A stretch of 64,000 bases of DNA. Origin: Mucilaginibacter frigoritolerans (lineage in GTDB: Bacteria; Bacteroidota; Bacteroidia; Sphingobacteriales; Sphingobacteriaceae). The translations under genes and the position numbers were made by a program. The stretch's first letter is position 1, and every line of letters begins with the position of its first letter. Under the pieces are notes generated by a model. The model was not told the origin of the DNA. It saw only the letters and a list, made by a program, of their open reading frames with translations, and did no database searches. Shown here piece after piece: positions 33,854 through 44,423 of this stretch. The stretch spans positions 310,001 to 374,000 of the forward strand of contig NZ_VLLI01000004.1 of assembly GCF_007830615.1 (NCBI RefSeq). Direction: 5' to 3'.

Positions 33854-36061
33854 ATGTTAAAAAAATTAAAGTATCAGCTATTCTTATTACTCCTGGTAAT
33901 TTCCTTAAAGGGTTTCTCTCAGGAAAAATTAACAAAATATGTAGACCCATTTATAGGTACAGGCGGGCATGGGCACACTTTTCCCGGGGCCGCAGTTCCA
34001 TTCGGGATGATTCAGCTTAGCCTCGATAATGGCCGCAACGGCTGGGATTGGTGCGGAGGGTACCATTACAGCGATTCTGTTATCGCCGGGTTTAGCCACA
34101 TGCACCTGAGTGGTACTGGTATAGGTGATTGGTGCGATATATCCGTAATGCCCGAAAATAAACTCATTACTGACACCGCCGATCATGGCCTGGCCAAATT
34201 CAAACATCGTAATGAAATTGCAAGCCCGGGCTTTTATAAAGTAACCATGGATAATGGTATCAGCGCTGCTTTTACCGTTACGGAACATTGTGGTTTCCAC
34301 GATTATATTTTTCCGGCAAACGTAAGCCCGGTAATTAAGCTTGATTTGGGGTATAAGCAAAACTGGGATCAACCTACAGCAACCTACGTTAAACAACTCA
34401 ATGATTCAACCCTAGTGGGTTATCGTTATTCTACCGGATGGGCGCAAGTGCAAAGGGTATATTTTGCATTACGTGCATCGGTTCCGTTCAGCAAACTATC
34501 CATCATTGCAGATGGCAAACAAATATCATCATCCGAAGCAAATGGCACCGGTGTTATTGCTCAAGTGCTGTTTAATGAACAAAAGCATAACCATATTATG
34601 CTGAAAGTGGCGCTTTCTACGGTGAGTTCAGATAACGCCGTTCAGGCCCTTAAAGAAATTAAAAAATGGGATTTTGATGGTGTCAGGAAACAGGCTGCCG
34701 AAAAATGGGAGCATGAACTATCAAAAATTCAAATCAATACTAGCGATATCCGGATTAAACGCATTTTTTATACTGGCCTTTACCATACCTGTATAGCCCC
34801 GTCGCAATATTCTGATGCTGATGGGACCTATCAAAATGCAAAAGGAGAGATCCATAAAATGCCGGCCGGGCAACAACGTTATACCACTTATTCACTTTGG
34901 GATACTTTTCGTGCCCTAAATCCTTTATATACCCTTACGCAAACTGAACGTTATGCAGGTATTTTAAACTCCATGCTTGCCTTTTACAAAGAAAATGGCC
35001 TGCTACCTATTTGGGACCTGAGTACCAATGAAACCAATTGCATGACCGGTTACCATGCCGTACCTGTTTTGGCTGATGCTGTTTTAAAGGGTATAAAAGG
35101 CATAGATGATCAGTTGGCTTATACCGCCATGAAGGCAAGTGCAATGGAAAACATAAGAGGCTGCAACTATTACCGGCAATATGGTTATGTGCCGTAGGAC
35201 AAATACGGTGCAAGTGTTACCAATACCCTTGAATATGGTTATGACGACTGGTGTATTGCCCAGGTGGCACAAAAGCTAGGTTATAGTGACGATTATAAAT
35301 ATTTTATGAAACGCTCTGCCAGCTGGAAAAATCTATACGACCCTGTTACGGGTTTTATGCGTGCAAAAAATGCAGATGGCAACTGGGTAACACCTTTTGA
35401 TCCTTTTTACTCAGAGCATAACCCTGATAAGGCTATGTTTATGGAAGGGGATGCCTGGCAATATACTTTCTTTGTACCCCAGGATGTTGAAGGGTTGATC
35501 AGCGCTTATGGTGGCAAGCAAAAGTTTGTCACAAAATTGGATTCCCTGTTTTCAGTGACCTCCGTTATGCATGGCGAAGATCAGTCGCCCGACATTAGTG
35601 GTATGATTGGTCAGTATGCACATGGAAATGAACCAAGTCATCACGTAGCGTACTTGTATGATTATGCCGGAATGCCATGGAAAACCCAGTCGCGCGTGCG
35701 GATGGTTGTTGATTCTTTATATCACGATCAGCCAGATGGGTACGCAGGGAATGAAGATTGCGGGCAAATGAGTGCCTGGGCCGTTTGGACCATTACCGGC
35801 TTATATCCGGTTAATCCGGCCAGTGGCAGGTATATGTTTGGCAGCCCATCTGTAAATGAAGCGGTTATTAAAACCAAAGGCGGCAAATTTACTATCCGTG
35901 CTAAAAATAATAATAAGGCCAATGTTTATATTCAAAGTGCTACCTTGAATGGTAAGCCCTATCATAAATTGTATGTTACTCACCAGCAAGTAGTAAATGG
36001 CGGCACATTGGAATTTACAATGGGACCGACGCCAAATAAAACCTGGTTTACAGCTAAGTAA
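33854..36061 (+). pseudogene. GH92 alpha-mannosidase interrupted by an in-frame TAG
   Basis: A 736-codon reading frame with a signal peptide and full GH92 sequence (start KYVDPFIGTGGHGHTFPGAA), broken by TAG at 35195-35197, codon 448. The frame continues without shift: GYVP-stop-DKYGASVTNTLEYGYDDWCIAQ. The intact GH92 at 47579 has GYVPYDVN there, so one base change from TAT or TAC is the simplest origin. Residues after the stop include the presumed acid E531 (MEGDAWQYTF), HGNEPSHH and D635 (GNEDCGQMSAW), so the first fragment alone is inactive. It lacks the IHE pair and Trp of alpha-1,2-specific enzymes, so its ancestor probably cut another linkage. Sequencing error is possible. Confidence 0.82.
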
Positions 36062-36075
36062 TTATACCGGTTAAA

Positions 36076-36141
36076 TTATTATTCAATAGCCTGCTTAAGA
36101 GTAATCTTTTGCAGGCTAAACTTGCTTTGGTTGAATAATAA
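36076..36141. repeat. Nested inverted repeats downstream of the broken GH92 gene
   Basis: Outer arms TTATTATTCAA (36076-36086) and TTGAATAATAA (36131-36141), inner arms AGCCTGC (36088-36094) and GCAGGCT (36111-36117). All are perfect. It may act as a terminator although no T-tract follows. The rest of the 320-base gap to 36382 shows nothing I recognise. Confidence 0.55.
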
Positions 36142-36381
36142 ATAAGATGAGAGCCTCTTAATGGCAATAAAATCTTTATTGGGAACAATAGATAAAGAAA
36201 TTACCTAAGATAAGCGTATTTGATCATAGATAGATTGCCGAAACACCTCCATTAAATAAACAAGTAATTTATATAGACGCCAGACGAACAAATATAATTT
36301 ACTGTTTTTTCGCTCTTTAAATTCTAATTTAGCATCATAAATTTAGTATATCATCAATAACATTAAAACTTAAAACGCTTA

Positions 36382-38925
36382 ATGCCAGAATCTGATAACT
36401 TCTTATTGGTCAACATTAAATTTTTTAGAATTGCTTTTTGCTTACTTTTATTCTTTAAGCTTAATGGTGCGCAGGCCCAGGGCTTAATGTTTAACTCCAA
36501 TGATAGCCTGTTAAACAAGCGTACTTCTTATTCCGTTTTTTATACTAATCCACCGCTGTTTCGGGATAACTTATCTATAAAGTTTGATCTTTCATTATGG
36601 GACAATAAAAACCTGGGATATATTTTTAACCTGAGCAGTAAAAATAATTCCTACAGTTTAAGCTATCTATATTTTAATGGCGCAGGTTATCTGAACTTTA
36701 ATATCGACAGAAAGAGCAACAAGCTGAAAATTCCTATACCAGATTCCCAGTTGCATAAACGTAAGTGGGTGAAGGTAAAGGTGGATTTCAATTTAAAAGA
36801 TGACAAGATCAATATTTACATAGGCGATAAACTATATCATGCAGATCACCTGGGTTTGGAAGATACGGTAACCGCTAAAATAGTTTTTGGTAAAAATCAA
36901 TACTATACAGAAGTGCCTGATATGGCTATCAAAAATCTTGTGGTTGGTAATAATCAAAAAAGTTTTTCATTTCCATTAACGGAGTCGGCTGGCACTATCG
37001 TGCATAACAGCGATGGTGATGAAACAGGTATGGTTGAAAACCCGGTTTGGCTCATCAATGAGTCTTATTACTGGAAACTGGCATATAAGCATTCATTTAA
37101 TCAGGTTGCGGGCCTTAATTTCACACCGGTTGATAACAAGCTTTTTATCTTCACCCGCGATTCCATCATTTTTTATGATAGCGAAAGTGGTAGCATCGTT
37201 TCATCCGCATTTAAAAAACAATCGCCTGTTCCCTTATTGCTGGGTAAAAGCATATTTAATACCAAAGAGGATAAATGTTATATCTATGAAGTTTACCACG
37301 AACATCCAACAGAACCTAGTGTTGCCTCTTTGGATATGCGCTCACTTACGTGGAACGCTATTGGGAAGATAGAATTTAAAGGGCAAAGGCACCACCACAA
37401 TATTTTTTTTAATTCCAATCAGGATAGTATATACATTTTTGGTGGATATGGTTCTTATAGTTATTACAATAATTTTTTAAAATACAACCCCGCTGCCGAC
37501 CAATGGGAAAAGGTAGCATTTAAGGGAGATACGATTACCCCGCGTTTCTTTTCGGCAGTAAGTAACGTAAATAAAGCTGATGAGGTTTATTTATTTGGAG
37601 GTTATGGTAATGAATCAGGGAGCCAGGTGGTAGGTGGCAGGCAATATTATGATTTATATTGTATCAACCTAAAAAATCATACTATCAAAAAATGCTGGGA
37701 TATACACCCGCATAAGGATGTCTTTGTGCCGGCAAATAACCTGGTACTCTCTGATGATGGAAATTATTTTTACGCGATGTGTTATCCGCATGAACAATTT
37801 AAGACCAGCATTAAACTCTACAGGTTCTCTATTAAAGATGGCTCATACCAGGTTGTAAGTGCTTCCATACCGGTTATATCCGAAAGAATAGAAAGCGACA
37901 TTAATCTTTTTCTGAATAGTAAAACCAACCAATTGCTATGTACCCTGCAGGAGTTTACCGATCCTAAAAAGTCTATTATAAAAGTCTATTCGCTGGCGTA
38001 TCCTCCGGTTAGTAATGCTGGCTACCTGAGCACCGGAAAATGGCAGGCCCAATCTACTGCCAAATTAAAATATTTGGCAGGGCTACTGTTGCTGATGCTT
38101 GCAGTTGCACTGGTATGGTTATATAAAAGAAGAAGGCCCCAACCGCTCAGCACTGTTATAGTTGAAGCCGAGAATGACTTAGTGATTGATGAAAAACCAA
38201 TAGCGCAAAAAATGAATTCCGTTTATTTGTTGGGCGAATTTGCGGTTTTTGATAAAAAGGAAAGGGATATTACCCACTTGTTCAGTCCTAAAATTAAGCA
38301 GCTGTTTATACTCATTTTGCTAAACAGCAAGAAAAATAACGGTATTGTATCCAAAAAAATATCTCAGCTGTTATGGCCCGATAAAGATATTTCCAAATCG
38401 AAAAATATTAAAGGTGTTACATTTAATCACCTGCGTAATGCCATTGGTGATATAGATGGTATTGAACTTAGTTTTTTAAATGATAACTACATCTTTAATA
38501 TTAATGCCCCTTTTTTCTGCGACTACTATGCAGTAATAGACACGCTTAAAAAAACCGGCGATGAAAAAGAAGCATTAATTACGGATTGTTTTGAGATGAT
38601 TAACCGGGGGGCATTTTTAAGTGATATGACCGATGTTTGGCTGGATGATTTTAAAGCTGATTACGAAGAGTTGCTAATGAACGGCCTGCTGCCCCAACTT
38701 CAAAAGCTATATGTTGATGAAAATTATAAAGTAGTATTAGAAATAAGTAAAGCAATATTAAATACCGATCCTTTTAATGATACCGCTTTAAAATATCAGT
38801 TAAAAAGCTATCGGAGGTTAAAAGGTATTGACTACAGTAAAAAAATTTATGATCAGTTTGTAGCCGAATACAAAAAATCATTAGGTGTCGATTATCCTTT
38901 CAGTTTGGATAAGATCCTTCAGTAG
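36382..38925 (+). CDS. Transmembrane one-component regulator: LamG-like and Kelch sensor, winged-helix/BTAD output
   Basis: 847 residues. Signal segment (FFRIAFCLLLFFKLNGAQAQ), a LamG-like jelly-roll at ~40-200, Kelch-type propeller at ~225-520 (DSIYIFGGYGSYSYYNNFLKY, DEVYLFGGYG), one transmembrane helix at ~564-582 (GLLLLMLAVALVWLYKRRR), then a cytoplasmic part. That part starts MNSVYLLGEFAVFDKKERDI, has an OmpR-like winged helix (FSPKIKQLFILILLNSKK, LLWPDKDISKSKN) and ends in TPR-like helices typical of a bacterial transcriptional activator domain (SARP type). It probably senses glycan in the periplasm and directly activates the flanking SusC/D operons, which lack FecI/FecR. Ligand and targets are inferred from position. 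Confidence 0.82.
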   Translation: MPESDNFLLVNIKFFRIAFCLLLFFKLNGAQAQGLMFNSNDSLLNKRTSYSVFYTNPPLFRDNLSIKFDLSLWDNKNLGYIFNLSSKNNSYSLSYLYFNGAGYLNFNIDRKSNKLKIPIPDSQLHKRKWVKVKVDFNLKDDKINIYIGDKLYHADHLGLEDTVTAKIVFGKNQYYTEVPDMAIKNLVVGNNQKSFSFPLTESAGTIVHNSDGDETGMVENPVWLINESYYWKLAYKHSFNQVAGLNFTPVDNKLFIFTRDSIIFYDSESGSIVSSAFKKQSPVPLLLGKSIFNTKEDKCYIYEVYHEHPTEPSVASLDMRSLTWNAIGKIEFKGQRHHHNIFFNSNQDSIYIFGGYGSYSYYNNFLKYNPAADQWEKVAFKGDTITPRFFSAVSNVNKADEVYLFGGYGNESGSQVVGGRQYYDLYCINLKNHTIKKCWDIHPHKDVFVPANNLVLSDDGNYFYAMCYPHEQFKTSIKLYRFSIKDGSYQVVSASIPVISERIESDINLFLNSKTNQLLCTLQEFTDPKKSIIKVYSLAYPPVSNAGYLSTGKWQAQSTAKLKYLAGLLLLMLAVALVWLYKRRRPQPLSTVIVEAENDLVIDEKPIAQKMNSVYLLGEFAVFDKKERDITHLFSPKIKQLFILILLNSKKNNGIVSKKISQLLWPDKDISKSKNIKGVTFNHLRNAIGDIDGIELSFLNDNYIFNINAPFFCDYYAVIDTLKKTGDEKEALITDCFEMINRGAFLSDMTDVWLDDFKADYEELLMNGLLPQLQKLYVDENYKVVLEISKAILNTDPFNDTALKYQLKSYRRLKGIDYSKKIYDQFVAEYKKSLGVDYPFSLDKILQ

Positions 38926-39233
38926 CACCATAATTACTTATCTTTTTGTAATTCATTGCCGGCATTGAATAGTACTCATTAATATTTCTTCCGTAAAGAA
39001 AATTATAGAATTGCCAATAAAGTTAATAGCTCTTATTAACGGCGATATAATATCCGTTTATGGTCTGTTATTATTACGATTAATATGTTTTTTCACATAT
39101 TAACCCAGTTATTAACCCATTTTTTAATACTGTGCGGTTTATTATTGTGCTCAATAAACCAGGTGAATGCCTTCCACAATAGCCGTCCTGGCCCCGGTAG
39201 GTTTCACAATTTTTAACCAATTAACCATTTATT
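38926..39233 (+). other. Upstream region of the locus 3b SusC gene
   Basis: 308 A/T-rich bases. There is no gene, no exact TAnnTTTG element and no strong hairpin that I can see. The probable binding site of the Kelch/BTAD regulator should be here or ahead of 27827, but I cannot point to a shared motif by eye. Confidence 0.3.
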
Positions 39234-42200
39234 ATGAAGAAAATTTTTACTAGTTACGGCCGGCTTGTAACCCTTTTTCCGGCAAAGCTAAAAGTGATCC
39301 GATCTCCGCACCTGTTTCTTCTGGTGTGTTTGTTAATGCTTCCCGCATTTATTTTTGCGCAAGGTGCCAGCAAGGTTCAGGGTACGGTTTTAGATGAAAA
39401 GGGCGAAACCCTGCCCGGCGTAGCTGTTATGTTAAAAGGAACCAATTATGGTACAACCACCGATGTTTCCGGAAAATTTACAATTAGTGCCAATAAGGGT
39501 GCTACACTTGTTTTTTCTTTTGTAAGCTATACAACAAAAGAAGTGGTTATTGGCGACCAGCAAGTCCTCACGGTAAAGTTGACCCCAACATCCTCAAACC
39601 TGGAAGAAGTTGTTGTTGTTGGTTATGGTACCCAGAAAAAAGTATCATTAACCAGCGCGGTAACATCTATCAATTCGTCTGAAATTATTACCACCAAAAA
39701 TGAGAACGTTGAAAATATGCTTACCGGTAAAATTGCCGGTTTACAGGTGGTGCAAAATACTGCTGAACCGGGTGATTTTGCCAACAATATTTCCATAAGG
39801 GGAATGGGCAATCCTTTAATAGTTGTTGATGGTGTTGAAATGCCCGATTTTAGTGTTACGGGCGGTAATGGTGATAATAGCGTAGGCTCGAGCAATATTT
39901 TATCAAGGCTTGACCCAAATGATATCGAAAGTGTCTCTGTGTTAAAAGATGCATCAGCTTCGGTATACGGTGTAAAAGCTGCAAATGGTGTTATTCTGAT
40001 TACCACTAAAAAAGGTAAGGCTGGTGCCATGCAACTTACTTATTCGGGCACATTTGGTTTGCAGGTACCATCGGGTTTACCGAAACCGGTAAACGCCACA
40101 CAATACATGACCCTGGTTAACCAGCAATCAGAGCATCAGGCTAATGGCGGCAGAATTATTTATACTCCTGCGGATTTTGAAGCCTATAATAATGGCTCTA
40201 AACAAAGTACCGACTGGTATGATGCGGTTTTCAAAAAAAACGCCATGCAAGAGCAGCATAACTTAACTGCAACAGGCGGCAATGAAAATACCCAATACCT
40301 TTTGAGTACCGGTTTCACTGATCAGGATGGGATATTAACCAGTAATGATTTGAATTACAAACGCTACAACGTACGCTCAAATGTTACCAGTAAAATTGGT
40401 AAGAACATTACAGTTAATTTAAACATGAGCGCTATCTATGATCAAAAGAATTCTCCGGCTCAATCTTTTTGGTATACAACCAGGGAAACATGGAGGGAAC
40501 TACCTACCGAACCCTTTTATGCTAACAACAACCCCATGTATTTATGGCAGGGTAGTGTTGATGGGGGAAATCCTTTAGCATATGGAAACTCAGCTATCAA
40601 TGGTTACAGCACGCAAAGTAATAAATTCTTTAACGGGGCCATCAGCATTGATTACAGATTGCCATTTATCGACGGCCTTACCATTAGAGCATTGTATAGC
40701 TACAACGACCAGATTCAGGACAATAAACAATACCAGGAGTCTTATAACCTGTATACTTATGATTCATCTACACAGGCGTATACTGCGCACTTAAACAACT
40801 CACCGGCATTTGTTCAAAGGCAGTATTATGATTACCCGCAGAATACGGATCAGCTTTCATTAAATTATGCGCACACTTTTGGCTCTAAACACAATGTAAG
40901 CGCCTTGCTGCTTTACGAAGGCAATGACCAAAGTGCTGATAATTTTGAGGCGTACAGACAGCTTTCCATACCGGTTGATCAAATCATTGCAGGTAATGCA
41001 GCTAATCAAAATGCATCGCAAACTGCTAACGGATTATCTGACTATGCAACCAATTCACTTGTAGGCAGGGTTACTTATGATTACAGTGGCAAATACCTGG
41101 GCGAATTCAGTTTCAGAAATGACCAGTCTTCCAAATTTGCGCCGGGCCAGAATTCAGGCTTCTTCCCTTCAGGTTCAGTAGGATGGCGCGTATCTGAGGA
41201 GGGATTTTGGAAAAACTCATCTGCATTATCGTTTATTGATAACTTGAAATTCCGTGCATCATATGGTGTTTTGGGTGATGACGGTACTTTGTTTTACCAG
41301 TTTCTGAGCGGATACAATTACCCTGCAAATGGTTCAAACAACCAGTTGCCTACCGGTGCGGTATTTGGTAACAACTTTGTAAATGCTGTACAAAGTACCG
41401 GTTTGCCAAATCCAAAAGTAACCTGGTCAACCTCGCATACTTTTGATGCAGGCGCCGACCTCGACATGTGGAAAGGCTTGCTAGGCATTACTTTCGACTA
41501 TTTTATACGAGACAGAACAGGGTTATTGGCAACCTCCATTTTACAGGTGCCCGATGTACTTGGTGCTTCGCTGCCGGAAGAAAATATTAACGGCGACAGG
41601 ACCAAAGGTTTTGATTTTGAGATCAGCCACAGAAGCCATATTGGTAAATTCAACTATAACGTAAAGGGCACGTTTTCATTCGCTCATACCATGAACACGC
41701 AGTATGCCGAATCTAAACATGGTAACTCTTATCTGGATTGGCTAGATAACCAAACCAACAGAAATCAGGGTATACAATGGGGATACAGCGGGGCAGGGCA
41801 ATACCAGAATTATAGCCAGATACTTAACAGCCCAACTTATGTAAACCGTGGTACAGTGGTCGGCGATTATATTTATCAGGATTGGAATGGCGACGGGCAG
41901 ATTGATGGTAATGACGTACATCCAATAGCTTATGGTGGTAACCCTAACGGGACACCAACCACACCGTTAATAACATACGGACTTACTCTTGGTGGTTCAT
42001 ATAATGGTTTTGATATCAATATGCTATGGCAGGGAACCGGTAAGTACAGCGTTTCCTATATCGAGCAATTAAATATTCCGTTATGGGGCGGCGGTAGTGC
42101 ATTAACCCAGTTTTTGGACGATTATCATCCCGCTAATCCTACTGCAGATCCATACAATCCAAACACCGTATGGATACCGGGCCATTTTGCTTACACCGGT

Positions 42201-42461
42201 ACTACTGCCAACACTAACTCAACATTTAACTTTCAGAATGCTGCTTATTTAAGGCTTAAAAGTTTAGAGATTGGCTATAGCCTGCCTAATAAATTTCTAT
42301 CGCAGATTGGGGTTAGGGGAGTAAGGATTTTTGTAAACGGTTACAACCTGTTTACCATTACCGATGTAAAGTATGTTGACCCTGAACACCCATCAGGTAC
42401 GTACGGCTATTTGTACCCGCTTGATAAATTGTACAACGTAGGTTTAAATGTCAAATTCTAA
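39234..42461 (+). CDS. SusC/RagA-type TonB-dependent transporter without STN domain (locus 3b)
   Basis: 1075 residues. A signal region (LFLLVCLLMLPAFIFAQ) is followed immediately by a carboxypeptidase-D-like domain (GTVLDEKGETLPGVAVMLKG), then the plug with EEVVVVGYGTQKKVSLTSAV and IESVSVLKDASASVYGVKAA, and the barrel ending LYNVGLNVKF. There is no STN domain. The next ATG, in frame with SusD, overlaps its TAA stop (TAATG). This and the SusC at 27827 are the two non-sigma-linked transporters on either side of the Kelch regulator. Confidence 0.95.
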   Translation: MKKIFTSYGRLVTLFPAKLKVIRSPHLFLLVCLLMLPAFIFAQGASKVQGTVLDEKGETLPGVAVMLKGTNYGTTTDVSGKFTISANKGATLVFSFVSYTTKEVVIGDQQVLTVKLTPTSSNLEEVVVVGYGTQKKVSLTSAVTSINSSEIITTKNENVENMLTGKIAGLQVVQNTAEPGDFANNISIRGMGNPLIVVDGVEMPDFSVTGGNGDNSVGSSNILSRLDPNDIESVSVLKDASASVYGVKAANGVILITTKKGKAGAMQLTYSGTFGLQVPSGLPKPVNATQYMTLVNQQSEHQANGGRIIYTPADFEAYNNGSKQSTDWYDAVFKKNAMQEQHNLTATGGNENTQYLLSTGFTDQDGILTSNDLNYKRYNVRSNVTSKIGKNITVNLNMSAIYDQKNSPAQSFWYTTRETWRELPTEPFYANNNPMYLWQGSVDGGNPLAYGNSAINGYSTQSNKFFNGAISIDYRLPFIDGLTIRALYSYNDQIQDNKQYQESYNLYTYDSSTQAYTAHLNNSPAFVQRQYYDYPQNTDQLSLNYAHTFGSKHNVSALLLYEGNDQSADNFEAYRQLSIPVDQIIAGNAANQNASQTANGLSDYATNSLVGRVTYDYSGKYLGEFSFRNDQSSKFAPGQNSGFFPSGSVGWRVSEEGFWKNSSALSFIDNLKFRASYGVLGDDGTLFYQFLSGYNYPANGSNNQLPTGAVFGNNFVNAVQSTGLPNPKVTWSTSHTFDAGADLDMWKGLLGITFDYFIRDRTGLLATSILQVPDVLGASLPEENINGDRTKGFDFEISHRSHIGKFNYNVKGTFSFAHTMNTQYAESKHGNSYLDWLDNQTNRNQGIQWGYSGAGQYQNYSQILNSPTYVNRGTVVGDYIYQDWNGDGQIDGNDVHPIAYGGNPNGTPTTPLITYGLTLGGSYNGFDINMLWQGTGKYSVSYIEQLNIPLWGGGSALTQFLDDYHPANPTADPYNPNTVWIPGHFAYTGTTANTNSTFNFQNAAYLRLKSLEIGYSLPNKFLSQIGVRGVRIFVNGYNLFTITDVKYVDPEHPSGTYGYLYPLDKLYNVGLNVKF

Positions 42462-42472
42462 TGGAAAGAATC

Positions 42473-44413
42473 ATGAAAAGATATAATTATACATTATTAA
42501 TAACATTATTGGTGAGTTTAATGGCTTGCCGCAAGCTCAATATACCACCCAAAAACATCATTCAGGATCCGGACGTTTTTTCTACTCCGGCTGGTATACA
42601 GGCATACATGGCACGCCTTTACAGTGAGTTGCCTATAGAAGATTTCAGATACTCACCTCAGCGCGGGTTAAACTTTTTCTGGATCATCAGCCCAACACCT
42701 GCAACAACAGGCGAGGCATTGAGCCGCGACCAAACAAGCTCCATGCAGGAAGCATTTGGAAGCTGGAGCTGGGACATATGGGGCGGCTCGTATACCACCA
42801 TTCGTGATTGCGATTATTTTATTCAAACACTGCCCTCCTATGCAAGTAACTTCAGTACAGCACAAGTAAATGCCTGGCTGGGTGAAGCGTATTTTGTGCG
42901 TGGCATGACTTATTTTGCATTAGTAAAACGCTTTGGAGGTGTGCCCATCGTAAACAAAACATTAAACTATACAGTAGGTACAAGTACCGATGAACTTAAA
43001 ATACCCCGCTCATCAGAACAAGCAGTTTGGGATCAGGTAGCCAGCGATTTTGATTTTGCTATTGCGAATTTACCGGCAATAAATGGTGATGATGGTGACG
43101 GTAGCCGTGCAAACAAATATGTTGCGGCTGCATTTGAATCGCGTGCCATGCTTTATGCCGGTACCATTGCCAAATACAATGCCACCACTTTATTTGATGG
43201 TCAAAAAAATCAACTCTGTGGTATACCAGTAAGTGCAGCGAATGGTTATTTTCAGAAAAGTTATAATGCTGCTGTAATGCTTGATGGTATTTATAGCTTG
43301 TATTTAAAATCATGGTCGTCCACAGATAAAACTGCTCAGTACCAGAACTTTGTTAACCTTTTCTCTGATGCAGGAAGCAACGAAAGCATATTTGTGCGCG
43401 AATACCAGTATCCAAACTCGGTTCACGGTTATGATGCTTATAACGTACCGCGCCAGCTGATAGGGCCAAATGGTTATTCATCCGAAGTAAACCCAACCCT
43501 TAATTTTGTGGAGATGTTTGGTGGTATACCTAAAAATTCAGATGGCACTATTCAAACCCTTGATGCGAGCGGGCGCTACATTTTATTCAACAATACTATG
43601 GATCTGTTTGCAAACGCTGAGCCAAGGTTGCGTGCTACCGTTATTTTACCTGGCGATGCATTTAAAGGGCAAAACATTGAAATTCGCCGTGGGATCTACA
43701 CAGGCCCCGCAACCGGTGGTATAAACCCCTTGTTGCCTGCTGGTTCAAAATCACAATACCCACTTACAAACCTCGTAGTATCGGCTACCGCATCACAAAC
43801 GTCATATACTTTACCCGATGGGTCGCTGATGAACCCCGCCGGTTTAAGCGGTATTTTTACTGGTGATCAAACCTGTGCAATTTCGGGCTTTTCAGTACGT
43901 AAATGGCTTAACCCTAATTTGCCAACATCGCAAGTATTGGAAAATAATGAAACCCAAACCTGGATAGAAATGCGTTATGCTGAAGTTTTATTGAACCGTG
44001 CAGAAGCTGCTTTTGAATTGAACAGCGGCGGTCAAAAAGGTACTGCAGATTATACACAGGATGCCTTTAACATTATCAACCAAATTCGCTTAAGGGCTGG
44101 GGCAACGTTGCTAACTAGTTCCGGATCTATGACCATTGATACTATACGCATTGAAAGAAGAAAAGAACTGGCGTTTGAGAATAAAACTTATTGGGATCTT
44201 AAAAGGTGGAGGACATTCTCCAAAGAACAAAACGGCACCATATACCGTATCCTGATGCCATTCTATTCATCGGAGGCAGGCAAATATTTCTTTGATGCCC
44301 GTACCGATGAGCGCAATGATGTTTATACCTACGACCCAAGATGGTATTATGAGCAGATACCGCAGGGCGCTATATCAAAAAGTCCAAACTTAGTTCAAAA
44401 TCCAGGCTATTAA
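42473..44413 (+). CDS. SusD/RagB-type outer-membrane lipoprotein (locus 3b)
   Basis: 646 residues from ATG 42473 (MKRYNYTLLITLLVSLMAC, lipid Cys 19). An ATG at 42461 adds only MERI and overlaps the SusC stop, so it may serve coupling. Typical SusD segments are GEAYFVRGMTYFALVKRFGGVP, AAAFESRAMLYAGTIAKY, EMRYAEVLLNRAEAAFEL and RRKELAFENKTYWDLKRW. It is long for the family, as is common in large-glycan loci. It binds ligand above the SusC barrel. Confidence 0.94.
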   Translation: MKRYNYTLLITLLVSLMACRKLNIPPKNIIQDPDVFSTPAGIQAYMARLYSELPIEDFRYSPQRGLNFFWIISPTPATTGEALSRDQTSSMQEAFGSWSWDIWGGSYTTIRDCDYFIQTLPSYASNFSTAQVNAWLGEAYFVRGMTYFALVKRFGGVPIVNKTLNYTVGTSTDELKIPRSSEQAVWDQVASDFDFAIANLPAINGDDGDGSRANKYVAAAFESRAMLYAGTIAKYNATTLFDGQKNQLCGIPVSAANGYFQKSYNAAVMLDGIYSLYLKSWSSTDKTAQYQNFVNLFSDAGSNESIFVREYQYPNSVHGYDAYNVPRQLIGPNGYSSEVNPTLNFVEMFGGIPKNSDGTIQTLDASGRYILFNNTMDLFANAEPRLRATVILPGDAFKGQNIEIRRGIYTGPATGGINPLLPAGSKSQYPLTNLVVSATASQTSYTLPDGSLMNPAGLSGIFTGDQTCAISGFSVRKWLNPNLPTSQVLENNETQTWIEMRYAEVLLNRAEAAFELNSGGQKGTADYTQDAFNIINQIRLRAGATLLTSSGSMTIDTIRIERRKELAFENKTYWDLKRWRTFSKEQNGTIYRILMPFYSSEAGKYFFDARTDERNDVYTYDPRWYYEQIPQGAISKSPNLVQNPGY

Positions 44414-44423
44414 TATATTGAAA

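Noticed and set aside
35195..35197. TAG in GH92 as a recoded amino acid (pyrrolysine)
   Set aside because: Bacteroidota of this kind are not known to carry pyrrolysine genes, no recoding element is visible, and the homologous position is an ordinary Tyr in the second copy.
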